This document shows positions 12,710 to 62,300 of a DNA stretch of 64,000 nt, one piece after another; position 1 is the first letter of the stretch; every line of letters starts with the position of its first letter. This DNA is from Piscicola geometra. Lineage: Eukaryota; Annelida; Clitellata; Hirudinida; Piscicolidae. A program made the translations under genes and the position numbers. The DNA lies in assembly GCA_943735955.1 (NCBI GenBank), contig OX030956.1, forward strand, positions 421,001-485,000, given 5' to 3'. The notes beneath the pieces are model-generated. The model was not told the origin of the DNA, made no database searches, and saw nothing but the letters and a program-made list of their open reading frames with translations.

Positions 12710-15494
12710 TGCACTCTTCCTTACATCCATCTACTCATCCATCCATCCATTCATCCATCTACTCATCCATCCATTCATCCATCCATCTACTCATCCATCC
12801 ATCCATCCATCTACTCATCCATCCATCCATCCATCCATTCATCCATCCATCTACTCATCCATCCATCCATCCATCTACTCATCCATCTTCTCATCCATCC
12901 ATCCATCCATCTTCTCATCCATCCATCCATCCATCCATCCATCTACTCATTCGCTCATGCACCTATTCATTCATCCGTCTTTTCATTCATGCACCTACAC
13001 ATCCATCCGTCTTTTCATTCATGCACCTACACATCCATCCGTCTTTTCATTCATGCACCTACACATCCATCCGTCTTTTCATTCATGCACCTACACATCC
13101 ATCCGTCTTTTCATTCATGCACCTACACATCCATCCGTCTTTTCATTCATGCACCTACACATCCATCTACCTAAGCATCTTTCCATCTACCTAAGCATCT
13201 TTCCATCTACCTAAGCATCTTTCCATCTACCTAAGCATCTTTCAACATCCACCCATTCATCCATCCATCCATTCATCCATCACTCTTACCCTTCCTTCCT
13301 GTTTTTATATTTCTCAATTTTAAATCTGTTTTTATTAATTTCTTCCACCCTTCCTTCTTCTTCCCCCTCCAACACCCTTCCTTAAACATCTCATCGTCAA
13401 CCTATCAAAACATTCTCAATCCTTGACCAAAAGTTTCCTACACCATCCTCTCTTCATTTTACCCACTACACCTTCCTGTATGGGCTCCTTGTGTTGTTTG
13501 TTTTTCCCTGTGTAGAAATTAATCATTCTCTTCCACTTCCTTCTTTCAAGGCATATCGTATCAGACTGTATTCTTTACTTAGTTTTAATGGAGAACTTAA
13601 ATGAAATCATTATACATATTTAGTTTAATCAATGATTCTGTCTGTGATTGTTCTATTAGTTTATTATGCAGCAGTCAATTAGCCAGTCAATTAGAGGTAA
13701 TTAAAATGCTAATAATACGAATGCCGATCAAAGCATTGACAGTTATAAATGATTTTCTAACGACGCATAATTGGTTGTTTATGCTTGCTAAAACTTGTAT
13801 ATAAATACCTGTTTCTTCCTATATATATATTTTTAGATACTTTTTAAAGCTCTTATTTACTTTTAAATCGCCGACAATCTTGGCAAATGTTTTAGAACTC
13901 CATTGTCGGTCCTGTTGCCTGCTTGTGTCTCACGTCTGCATTCAATTACGCTAGTTTGCTCATTGGATTTGTTATCATTTAATTATTAATTAAGCAAAAT
14001 TGAAGTATTAATCGGTCAAATTAAGAATTATCTTGCGCTTATTAATTTTGTTTTTTTGATTTACGAGTTAATTTTTTATTTGAGTTCTTAATTTCCCGAG
14101 TATTACAAATTCAAAACTTTATACTTCCTTGTCACCATGAGAGTTGAAACATTGAGTTTCCTTGTTTTCATTCGTTTCTTTGTCACCAGTGTCACCTTGA
14201 ACCCTGACTTTCTCTTCACTTAATCGGCTCTTTTGCCTTTTCAATCCACAATCATTTTCTCATCCACTTTCCACTTTCACCAAATCATGTTTTTATTCGG
14301 TTTTCTAAATATTTGTAATATATTCTAATATAGTAATTATACAAAAGTACCACACCTAAGATCTTACACTAGCACCAAAAAACCTGCTTTGGTTTAACTC
14401 CTTAAACTAAAACATCACCACCACCACTCACCCATCCATCCATTCACCCTTCCATTCATCCACTCACGAACATTAGCGAGGGCAAGTCCGAACCTCATTT
14501 AGAATTAAAAGTGAACTTCTACGCAGATGTTGTGGCGCCAATTTTTAATGTCGTCTTGGAGACGATCTCTCCAATGCAATCTTGCTTATGCTTACTTCTT
14601 CCTTTATCGCCTTTTAAAGTTTATAAAGGTTTTTGTTTAAATGCTAGAAAAAGTAGATGGAGATGATTTGGTTGAGTGCCCTGATGTATTTACTTTACGC
14701 TTTGTATTGAATTGAGATTTTTAAACTACGAAAAGAAAGTTGGAAATTGGTTGCGAAATAATACTTCTATATGCAAGGGTAAGGTGTGGAAGAATGAAAG
14801 AGTGTTTGAGCCTGACAGTCACATAAACGAGGCAGTAAGAGCGTCTGAAGTGATTGATGCTTGCATGCATTCCTGATGCAGTATCAGTGATGTGGTTATG
14901 CGGATGTGATGGTCGTGTGATGCAAACTCATCTGATCAAAGTTGTGATGGCATTAAAACGTTGCGAGATGATCTGAGTTGGACTGATATGCAGCGCGCAG
15001 TTTTAAATATATTTTTGAATATTTATTTCACACTTTCCTTTTCTGTCTGTCGATGAAGATCTTTTGGATACTTGCATTTTGTGAGGTTTATAATTTGTTG
15101 CGGAGTTATTCAAGTTCCACTGGCTTCTATTCGTTTGTTTCAATAAATCTTTTCTATAAACGTTCGTTCTAGAATTTGATTGAGATATTCACTCAAATGT
15201 TCAAAAGTACTACTTTCAAAGGCTATGAGGAAGAGACTTGAAAGCAACTGAATGCATTGAATACGTTGAAAAGAACACAACGACAAAGCTGACGACAACA
15301 GTTAAGTCAAAATTTACCCATTCAACCATTTGTTAAAAAATCATTTAAAAAAAGCAAAAACATAAAAAAACAAATAGTTTCAAACCAAAAAGTGGCCCTG
15401 AAACTAATGACTACCCGGGCTTCAAGCTTCTCTAAAAGGGTTCACTCCCTCCTGACCTCCATGCACTGCCATCATCGCCCAAACTCCCCAGCAA
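12710..15494. other. 3' flanks of SCHIP1 and DNAH3 with CATC repeats
   Basis: The two genes converge here, so this span must hold both 3' untranslated regions. 12715-13290 is CATC-type repeat: first (CATC)n with CTACT interruptions, then a 32-bp unit containing CATTCATGCACCTACACATC (about 12965-13160), then a 20-bp unit CATCTTTCCATCTACCTAAG (about 13165-13245). The remainder is unremarkable AT-rich sequence; I see no gene. Confidence 0.6.
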
Positions 15495-51880
<36,386 letters not shown>

Positions 51881-53375
51881 CTAAAAAGATAGATGATCAT
51901 TAAATAAATATATTCATTGTTTCTATAAATATGACTGCTCAATAAATCTTAGCGTCAGCATTCTGCCTACAATGTCAACACATAGACAGAGAATAAATTC
52001 GTTTGTTTGCGACATCACACCCGGGGTTCCCCACTAAAGACGACTTCTTCATCATGTCGGATATTTATAAAGAAATATTGGATCTGTTTTACATTTCTGC
52101 CACAAACAAAGATTTACGTTGAACTCGGTAACTATAAATATAAACAACAACAGCTGATGGCACTTTTTATTCATTTGTTTGAATCAGCTTATGTTTGGTC
52201 TCTAACAATTACAAAAAACGGCAATTTGTAATTGAAATTTCGAAAAACTATTTTAAATTATGCCTGCAAAATAAATAAAAATGTAAAACAGATCTGAAAT
52301 AAGTTCTTAAACCCTTTCTACCAACTTAATTAGTTCAAAACGTGATGGCTGAGTGTTTTTTCGCTTCGTAAAGGGCGCTATAAAAATATTTTAGATACCC
52401 GCTTCAATGACACCATTGTCGATAGAATTAAATAATCTTCGCATACAATACAACGGCGAATATTAATAACGTGGCGTAAACCCGGACTGGCTTCATGACC
52501 ACATATGTTCAAAATTCTTTAAAAATAGCTTTAACTGTTTTATTTACATTTTTTTAAATTGTCAAAGTATGTTTTGAGCATTATATTTCATTCAAATTAA
52601 ATTATGCTCTATATAAATAGTCTTGTACGAAATAAGTGTATGTAATTATTTTCATTAATGAAGTTATCACTTTGTATCTTTTCTGATTCATAATTCCATT
52701 CAATAAGAATAACTTTCTACAATCGTCGTAAGATTGATAAACTTTAAAGTCAAAAACCATATAACTTTTTATTTAAGCAATTGGTTACTATGTAAACGTA
52801 CCAAAGACACGCAATATGTTAGATTTTTTACATTACTACATACTCTCCTAATAAACATGAAAATAAATTCAATGATTTTAAAATTTGATTTTAAAAGATT
52901 GTATACAAAATGTTAAATTTTGAAATACTTTATATGTCTAGTAATTGCTAAGTCGTTAACTAATCTTTAGTTTGAAATTATGTTGTTTTTTTATCAATAT
53001 TTTAGTCTGCTTATAGTTGGGCTAGTATTAGGTTAACATTTTATCTGTTAAAATTATAAATATTCAAATAGGTTTTATGTGTTTATCATTACATTCCTTA
53101 GAAATGATTGCTATAATAATCTTTATTTGCAGATGTGCAAGCCTTTGGTTAGTTTTACTTTTTATAAATTTAATAACGTTTACTGAAACTTTTTTTATAT
53201 TATATAAAAAGACAATTTTAAAAAAAAAGAGATAAAATTGATGGAATTCTTCATAATCTAACTATTGAATTTTTATTCTTAATTAAGTTCGGCTAACCGA
53301 ATTTCTTAATACTTTTATTTTCAAATCTTTATCGCTTTTTATGAAAACTCAAAAGTATTTTTCTTCATCGTATAG
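51881..53375. other. Intergenic region between two divergent genes
   Basis: AT-rich sequence between the 5' end of DNAH3 (minus) and the first readable exon of the EGF-like gene (plus). It should contain both promoters and the missing first exons. A dispersed repeat lies at about 52430-52505, and GGGCGCTATAAAAATATTTT at 52373 resembles a LINE or SINE 3' end. I see no other gene. Confidence 0.5.
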
Positions 53376-56300
53376 ATATATGCAGTCGATGCGACCTCGA
53401 AACTACCAACTGCTCGCCGGAAAAGACACATTGTCTTTGCAAAGATGGTGGGTGCAAGTTACCGTGTCAGAATATCATTTAAATTTCTAGTTTGGGTAAA
53501 TTCAAATTGTGAAACTTTTTTGCAGTTCATATAATCTGGTTTTCATTTAATCAAAGGTTTTTATATACATTGTGGGCCACAAAAAACATGTCTATTTGTT
53601 TAAAACTTTGGCAAATGTAAATGGATTTTTTAATTGTCTGACTCAAAAACGAATAATTAGCCAACCTCACCCACATCACCACGATCCTCATTGCCACAGA
53701 ATCATTGTCTTTACCAATACAGCATTTAATCATCACCACAGTACCAACATTCCTACTACTGCATAATCATCAACACATCATCTTCACAACCACAAAACAT
53801 AATAATAATTTTTATTAATCTTCTTGCCACTGGTGTTGAGACTGCGACAGAAGGTGAAGAAAAATTCCTTGCCAACACTGGAACTGTTCCACAAGTTGCG
53901 GCAGTTTTTTATTTTTTTGTCGCAGCTCACCTGGTTCCTTGTGGCCATCTTGGTTTGCTGCGGCCATTCCTTGATACTCAAAACGACCCAAATTCACACA
54001 AAAAACATTCTAGTTAATAATATTTAATTTTTATTTAAATTTAAGATTTTAACATTTTTAAATACTATAACCAAAACCAATTATTCCACAAAATGAACAT
54101 TTTCTCAGGACACACGTACAAAAAAATCGATGGACCAAGGAATGAATATTGGGACTATACAACTTGCGAACGTTATTAAAATTCACTTTTTTTTATTATC
54201 TGATCCAAGTGCTGCACAGAATACCTAAATTTATCTATTCTATTTTTAGAAATTGAGGATTCTGTATTCGTAATTGCGAAAGGTAAGTACAAAATAATAA
54301 TATAATAATGTCAGTAAAAACATTTTTAATTATTCTCTTTCTTATTCAATTCTGATTTACAAGCCACATGCCGTATGATTTCTGCTTTCTTCAACAACTC
54401 CGTACTTTGACATTCTTTTTCAAGCGTTTCTGGATTTCTTGTAAATTTGTCTCAGTCTTCTTTTTCTTCTTCTTCTGCTTCTCCTTCTGCTTCTTCTTGC
54501 CATGAAGTGCAAAGCCCATCTGGAGATTTGATGCACAAGGCGACGGTACGAGTCGAAGCCACGCTAGTGAGACGAACGCCAAGCGTTTTACCATAAGATT
54601 CAGATCACATACGCTCCCTTCAAGTGCCACAGAATCTCTCATGACTTTTAGGGGCTTCCGAATAGCTTCAAAGCCATTCCACAGTCTTGCAAGTCTCTTC
54701 TTGGCCATTCGTGTGAATAAATCACCAAAACACTTTTTAAAAAATTCTCGCAAGAACTCAAATAATCTCAACCAAATTTGTTTGCTAAATCTACCGATTT
54801 ATAAAAAAACTGATCTCTTGAAGATCAAATACTCGTATCACTGTGGGGGCTTGTCGACTAGAGGTCGGACATGGACGATTTTTCATTCCCGGTCCCGTCC
54901 CGTTCCCGAAATTTGTTTTCCCGTCCCGTCCCGTTCCCGATGGGACATCAGAATTTTGATTCCCGTCCCGTCCCGTTCCCGAAATTTGTTTTTCCGTCCC
55001 GTCCCGTTCCCGATGGGACATCAGAATTTTGATTCCCGTCCCGTCCCGTTCCCGAAATTTGTTTTCCCGTCCCGTCCCGTTCCCGATGGGACATCAGAAT
55101 TTTGATTCCCGTCCCGTCTCGTTCCCGCAACTCGATTCACGGTCCCGACCCGTTCCCGAAACTTTTTTGTTTTTTTATTCATTTTCGCTGCCGTTTTCAC
55201 TGGTCCCAAACTTGCTAGTTCTAACATTTCTTACAATTTATTATTTGAAAGTCAGGGAATATTTCTTTTAATAAAATAAAAAAAACACGATTTAAATTTC
55301 AAATATTTATTGAAATGAAAGTATTGAAGTTAGTCATTGTTTTTGAATAATTCAATCGAGTCTTTATTGCTTTTCACACGGGTTAAACCGTTAAGAGTTT
55401 CAACTTTCAAATTAGATGATTTTGGGTCTGAAGTTGAACGACCACATATTGAAAAATTCCGTTCACAGGGAATATAACACAATTTTGGCTACTTCTTGTT
55501 GTATTTTAAAATTGCTCATTTTACTCCAATAAAATAAAACATCTTTATAATCTTCGATTTTTTGGGACGTAATTGTGAATATTTGTACAATTCATCCTCT
55601 TCTGAATTTTTTTCTTCGTTCATTATTATTAATTCTTCAATAATGATAGAAATATGTTTTTTGACAACATTCTTATTCTCCACAACTGCAAATATAAAAT
55701 CATTCGTATAATTTGTTAGTATAATAATTTTATTATAATTTTTACGTTCTAAAAACAAACATAATAGGTCTAAATAACCATCATTTGTTTTTTTTCAACG
55801 GCACTGCAGCTTGGTCTGGCTGTACAAAATAGAATTAAATTTTCTCTAATGAAAGTCTTGGTATTTATTTCTTTTCTATCCCAAACTTTTTTCCTATTAT
55901 TCTTTCATACTGTGGATGCAACAGACATGCTGTCATATGAATGAGATCAATGGCATCTTTTCTTTTGTCGAAATGATCAACTGAGCAATCATTTGGAAAT
56001 TAATCATTCAAATTCAAAGTATTAATTTATAAAATTAAAATAATATAACTGACCATTTTGATTTTATCTGAAAAGTTTTGATCATCACCCATTTGTTCTA
56101 ATCTCCCTAATCTTTGGACTCACCATAACAACTTCAAATGTAGTGTTGGAGATTTCGACATTGGCAATGGTGGCTTCGTTACACATTTCTATTGCATTTA
56201 ATACTTATTTTAAGTACGGAGTATCGATGATATAAAGATTTCCATACTTAGAAGTTTGCTGAAAAATCATTGTTAAAAAATCCAATCCCAATAACCGTCA

Positions 56301-59300
56301 TTCCCGTTTTTCCCGCTCCCGATTTGAAAGTTGATTCCCGTTACCGTTCCCGTCCCGAAAACCTATTCCCGGTTCCCGAATTTTCCCGTCCCGAAATTAA
56401 TTTTCATTCCCGTTCCCGCGGGAGTCCCGCGGGTACCCGCGGGTACCCGGTCAGATCGGGTACCCGGTCCGACCTCTATTGTCGACTTAATTAACAAGAA
56501 AGGATTAAGCTAACACGAGGAAGATTAAGCTAACACGAGGAAGATTAAGCTAACACGAGGAAGATTAAGCTAACACGAGGAAGATTAAGCTAACACGAGG
56601 AAGATTAAGCTAACACGAAGAAGATTAATCTAACAAGAGGAAGATTAAGCTAACACGAGGAAGATTAAGCTAACACGATGACGATTAAGCTAACACGAAG
56701 AAGATTAATCTAACAAGAGGAAGATTAAGCTAACACGATGAAGAGTAAGCTAACACGATGAAGATTAAGCTAACACGAGGAAGATTAAGCTAACATGATG
56801 AAGATTAAGCTAACACGAAGAAGATTAAGCTAACACGAGGAAGATTAAGCTAACACGAGGAAGATTAAGCTAACACGAAGAAGATTAAGCTAACACGAGG
56901 AAGATTAAGCTAACACGAGGAAGATTAAGCTAACACGATAAAGATTAAGCTAACACGATGAAGATTAAGCTAACACGAGGAAGATTAAGCTAACACGAGG
57001 AAGATTAAGCTAACACGAGGAAGATTAAGCTAACACGAGGAAGATTAAGCTAACACGAGGGAGATTAAGCTAACACGAAGAAGATTAAGCTAACACGAGG
57101 AAGATTAAGCTAACACGATAAAGATTAAGCTAACACGATAAAGATTAAGCTAACACGAGGAAGATTAAGCTAACACGAGGAAGATTAAGCTAACACGAGG
57201 AAGATTAAGCTAACACGAGGAAGATTAAGCTAACACGAGGAAGATTAAGCTAACACGATGAAGATTAAACTAACACGAGGAAGATTAAGCTAACACGAGG
57301 AAGATTAAGCTAACACGAGAAAGATTAAGCTAACACGATAAAGATTAAGCTAACACGAGGAAGATTAAGCTAACACGAGGAAGATTAAGCTAACACGAAG
57401 AAGATTAAGCTAACACGAGGAAGATTAAGCTAACACGAGGAAGATTAAGCTAACACGAAGAAGATTAGGCTAACACGAAAAAGATTAAGCTAACACGAGA
57501 AAGATTAAGCTAACACGAAGAAGATTAAGCTAACACGAAGAAGATTAAGCTAACACGAGGAAGATTAAGCTAACACGAGGAAGATTAAGCTAACACGAAG
57601 AAGATTAAGCTAACACGAGGAAGATTAAGCTAACACGAAGAAGATTAGGCTAACACGAAAAAGATTAAGCTAACACGAGAAAGATTAAGCTAACACGAAG
57701 AAGATTAAGCTAACACGAGGAAGATTAAGCTAACACGAAGAAGATTAAGCTAACACGAGGAAGATTAAGCTAACACGAGGAAGATTAAGCTAACACGAAG
57801 AAGATTAAGCTAACACGAAGAAGATTAAGCTAACACGAGGAAGATTAAGCTAACACGAGGAAGATTAAGCTAACACGAAGAAGATTAAGCTAACACGATG
57901 AAGATTAAGCTAACACGAGGAAGATTAAGCTAACACGAGGAAGATTAAGCTAACATGAGGAAGATTAAGCTAACACGAAGAAGAGTAAGCTAACACGAGG
58001 AAGATTAAGCTAACACGAGGAAGATTAAGCTAACACGAGGAAGATTAAGCTAACACGAAGAAGATTAAGCTAACACGAAGAAGATTAAGCTAACACGAGG
58101 AAGATTAAGCTAACACGAAGAAGATTAAGCTAACACGAGGAAGATTAAGCTAACACGAGGAAGATTAAGCTAACACGAGGAAGATTAAGCTAACACGATG
58201 AAGATTAAGCTAACACGAGGAAGATTAAGCTAACACGAGGAAGATTAAGCTAACACGAGGAAGATTAAGCTAACACGAGGAAGATTAAGCTAACACGAGG
58301 AAGATTAAGCTAACACGAGGAAGATTAAGCTAACACGAGGAAGATTAAGCTAACACGAAGAAGATTAAGCTAACACGAAGAAGATTAAGCTAACACGAGA
58401 AAGATTAAGCTAACACGAGGAAGATTAAGCTAACACGAGGAAGATTAAGCTAACACGAAGAAGATTAAGCTAACACGAAAAAGATTAAGCTAACACGAGG
58501 AAGATTAAGCTAACACGAAAAAGATTAAGCTAACACGAAGAAGATTAAGCTAACACGAGGAAGATTAAGCTAACACGAGGAAAATTAAGCTAACACGAAG
58601 AAGATTAAGCTAACACGAGGAAGATTAAGCTAACACGAGGAAGATTAAGCTAACACGAGGAAGATTAAGCTAACACGAGGAAGATTAAGCTAACACGAGG
58701 AAGATTAAGCTAACACGAGGAAGATTAAGCTAACACGATGAAGATTAAGCTAACACGAGGAAGATTAAGCTAACACGAGGAAGATTAAGCTAACATGAGG
58801 AAGATTAAGCTAACACGAGAAAGATTAAGCTAACACGAAGAAGATTAAGCTAACACGAGGAAGATTAAGCTAACACGAGGAAGATTAAGCTAACACGAAG
58901 AAGATTAAGCTAACACGAAGAAGATTAAGCTAACACGAAGAAGATTAAGCTAACACCAATCAATCAATCAATCAAATAGATTTCTATAGCGCTCTTTCTT
59001 CAAATTTAAGAGCGCTCGTAAATAAATTTGTTAAACAGATATGTCTTCAGATCCTTACGAAAAGTAAATAATGATTTAGAAGTAGTTAAATAAGGAGGTA
59101 ATGAGTTCCAAATATATGGACTTGCATAATGGAAAGAACGTTTAGCAAAAGAGTTATTAATGGAAGGGATGAAATAATGATTTTGAGTGGATGATCTTAA
59201 ATTCCTTCTATGAGGGTGAGTTATTAATGATTTGAGGTATATTGGGGATACTGGGGAGTTTTGTAATTTAAACATAAAAACACAGATTTTAAATATAATC

Positions 59301-62300
59301 CTAAATTTGATGGGGAGCCAATGTAATAAGATGAGAGAGGGTGTAATGTGGTGATAAATAGGAGTACGGCTAACGACTCTAGCAGCATAATTAAATACTT
59401 TATTTAATGGTTTTAAAGTAGTTTCAGGTAAATTATAATAGAGTGAGTTACAATAGTCAATTCGAGATAAAACAAGTGCAGAGACTAACATCTTTAAAGA
59501 AGGGTCATCTAAGTAAGGTAATAATTGTCTGATACGTCTGAGATGAAAATAGCAAGATTTAGTGACTGCTAGAATTTGGTTTGATAAGGTTAATTTTGAG
59601 TCGAAAATAAATCCTAAGCTACGAATATGATTAGATGGAACAATAGTATGAGTGGCGAAATTACATGGGCCATTAATTAGTTTACCATTTTTATCAAAAA
59701 ATATAAGTTCAAACTTTAGTGGATTCAATTTTAGAGACATTGAGCTAGACCAGTTTTCAATAGATAATAGACATGAAGATATAGACGACATAACAGTATT
59801 ATATGATGATGTATCGAAGTTGACATATAACTGCGAATCGTCAGCATAGGATAGGGAGTTGAGAGAATGAGAGGAAATGATAGAAGATAATTCAGAGACG
59901 TATAGAATAAAGAACAAAGGACCAAGAATAGAACCTTGAGGAACATCATATGAGTAAGTAGATGGGGTAGAGGTACAGTGATTTAAAGAAACATAAACAG
60001 ATCTATTAGATAAATATGACTTAATCCATAAAAACGAGGAATCCTTAATATTGAACTTATTTTTTAGTAATAGTAGTAATAAGGAGTGGTCTACAGTGTC
60101 AAAAGCGGCCGAATAATCTAAACAAACAAGTACAGAACATTTTTTATTATCAAAGGCGTAAATAAGATCATTATAGAGTTTTAAGAGGGATGATTCACAG
60201 TTATGACCTAAACGAAAACCAGATTGTGAATAAGGTATAAGAGAGTTAGCATTTAAATATGAATAGATTTGTTGATAGACTACCTTTTCTATTATTTTAG
60301 ATATGAATGTTAGATTGGAAATAGGTCTATAGTTAGAAATTTGAGTAGGGTCTAATGAATTATTTTTTAAAGTAGGTATGATAACAGAAGCTTTGTATAA
60401 AGTCGGAAATTTAGATGTAGAGAGAGACAGATTAACAATGAAAAGAATTATAGGGTAAAAAATATCAGACAATTCTTTAATCAAATAAGTTGGAATTATG
60501 TCAAGAGAACAGGTAGATGTAGACATGGAATTAATAATTAAGGACAGGTCAGGTAGAGAAATTGAAGAAAAACTGACAAAATTAAATTCACTATTGTTAA
60601 TATAATTAATAGGGCTAGGAATAGAGGTATTATTGTTAAAATTAGACCTTATTGTTTCTACTTTACTTGTTATGTAATTATGATAATCTTGAGAAGAGAA
60701 AGATGAAGGAGGTGGAAGGTTTTTATTTAATAATTTAGAAAGTGACTGCCAACGATTCTTTGAAGAAGAAGCGTTGACTATAGAAATTCTAAAATAATTA
60801 CAGTGCTTAGAGAATAATATAGATTTGTATTGGTTAAGAGAAGACAAGTAAAGGTTATAATTAAAGGAAGAACTATGAGACCTAAACTTACGCTCATGTC
60901 TACGTGCAACCCGTTTCAGAGTCGCACATTCACTGTCGAACCACGGAGACCGTTTCGACAGCAGACGACATGAGCGCAATTTTAAAGGTAAAATGATATC
61001 AAGAATTGAAGATATAGAATCATTAAAACATGTAAGAAACTCATCAACATCAGTGAAACCATTGAAACTAAAATATTTAAATAGTAGAGTAAATGTGTCC
61101 TTATTAAATTTTTTCCAGTTTCTGCTATACGTTTTGATAGTAGTATTATTAAAGTTATTATTTAGATTATATTTGAAGTTAATTAGATAGTGATCAGAAG
61201 AATGAAATTTGGTGGTAGATATATCAGATATTTTAGAAAGTGAAGAAGTTATTAAAAAATCAATAGTATTTCCAGATGAATGGGTTTGAGTAGATATATG
61301 TTGTGTTAAGTTGAAAGTATTGAGTATCTGGATGAATTTGGAAACATAGGTATCAGTGGGTTTATTATAATGAAGATTAAAGTCACCTAGGATGAAGAAA
61401 GGAGTAGATAGGGAAAAGACATATTCAGTTAGGTTAGAGAACTCATCAATAAATTTAGAGATTGAGCCACTAGGAGGACGATATATGAGAATAATAATGA
61501 ATTTGAGAAATTTGAAGCTACATATTAGGGTTTCAAAGGAGTTACTTTTAAAAGAAGTATCAAAGGAAGCAGAAAGTGAATTTGTATATACCAAGCAGAG
61601 ACCACCATAAGAGGAATGCTTATGAGAGAGTGGAAATAGTGGAGGTCTGCATGCATCTAAAAAAGTATAACCTGGAGGAATGGCTGAAAGAAGGCTTGGA
61701 GAGTCAGAGGACTCATGCCAAGTTTCTGTTAGGCCTAAAATATCATATTTAGAATGATTTATCAAGTTATATATAATTGAGGATTTATTATTAATAGACC
61801 TAATATTAATTAAACCTAGAGATAAATTATTATTTTTATTTGGTATTATATTGGTATCATATTTAAATCCATTATAGTTATTTTTATGTTGGTTAATATT
61901 TTTAGATTTATGATTAAGTCGAGAGTTATTGTGAGATTTATTTTCAATATTATTATGCAAAATATTAACATTATGAGGATTTCTAAAATTATCATTAGTT
62001 AAATTATGGTAGAAAATCCTACGTTTGGTAGACCAAGTCGGTTTCACTAATGTTGAGGACAAACTTAATAAAAAATCCCTAGTGTACATATAAAATAATT
62101 AGGTTGTAGAAACGAAATTAAAAGAAAACCTTAGAGTAACGGTTGGAGATTTGAATTCCAAAAGCCAACTTTGGCAAGCGACACATTAAAAAAACCAAAA
62201 AACAATAAACAATATAAATTATATTTTTTACTATTGATTGAAGTTTAAAAAAACAAAATTATTGGATCCGAAGACAAACTATTCAACAAAATCATAAACG

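Larger units (their letters stand above)
54859..56478. mobile_element. hAT-superfamily DNA transposon, defective
   Basis: The ends are inverted: TAGAGGTCGGAC at 54859-54870 and GTCCGACCTCTA at 56467-56478. Directly outside, the 8-bp sequence TTGTCGAC occurs at 54851-54858 and 56479-56486, a perfect target-site duplication of the length hAT elements make. Both subterminal zones are dense in TCCCG words: left side with three copies of a 73-bp unit (54890-55130), right side ending in GGGTACCCGCGGGTACCCG. The interior (minus strand) carries a broken transposase C-terminus. At 1620 bp and with stops it cannot be autonomous. Confidence 0.9.

Noticed and set aside
53815..53997. Minus-strand 60-codon frame, Gln-rich
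   Set aside because: Short, no homology I recognise, inside an intron on the opposite strand.
54391..54771. Minus-strand frame of 126 codons with a Lys-rich end
   Set aside because: No recognisable domain, a low-complexity tail, and it lies in an intron of the EGF-like gene beside a transposon.
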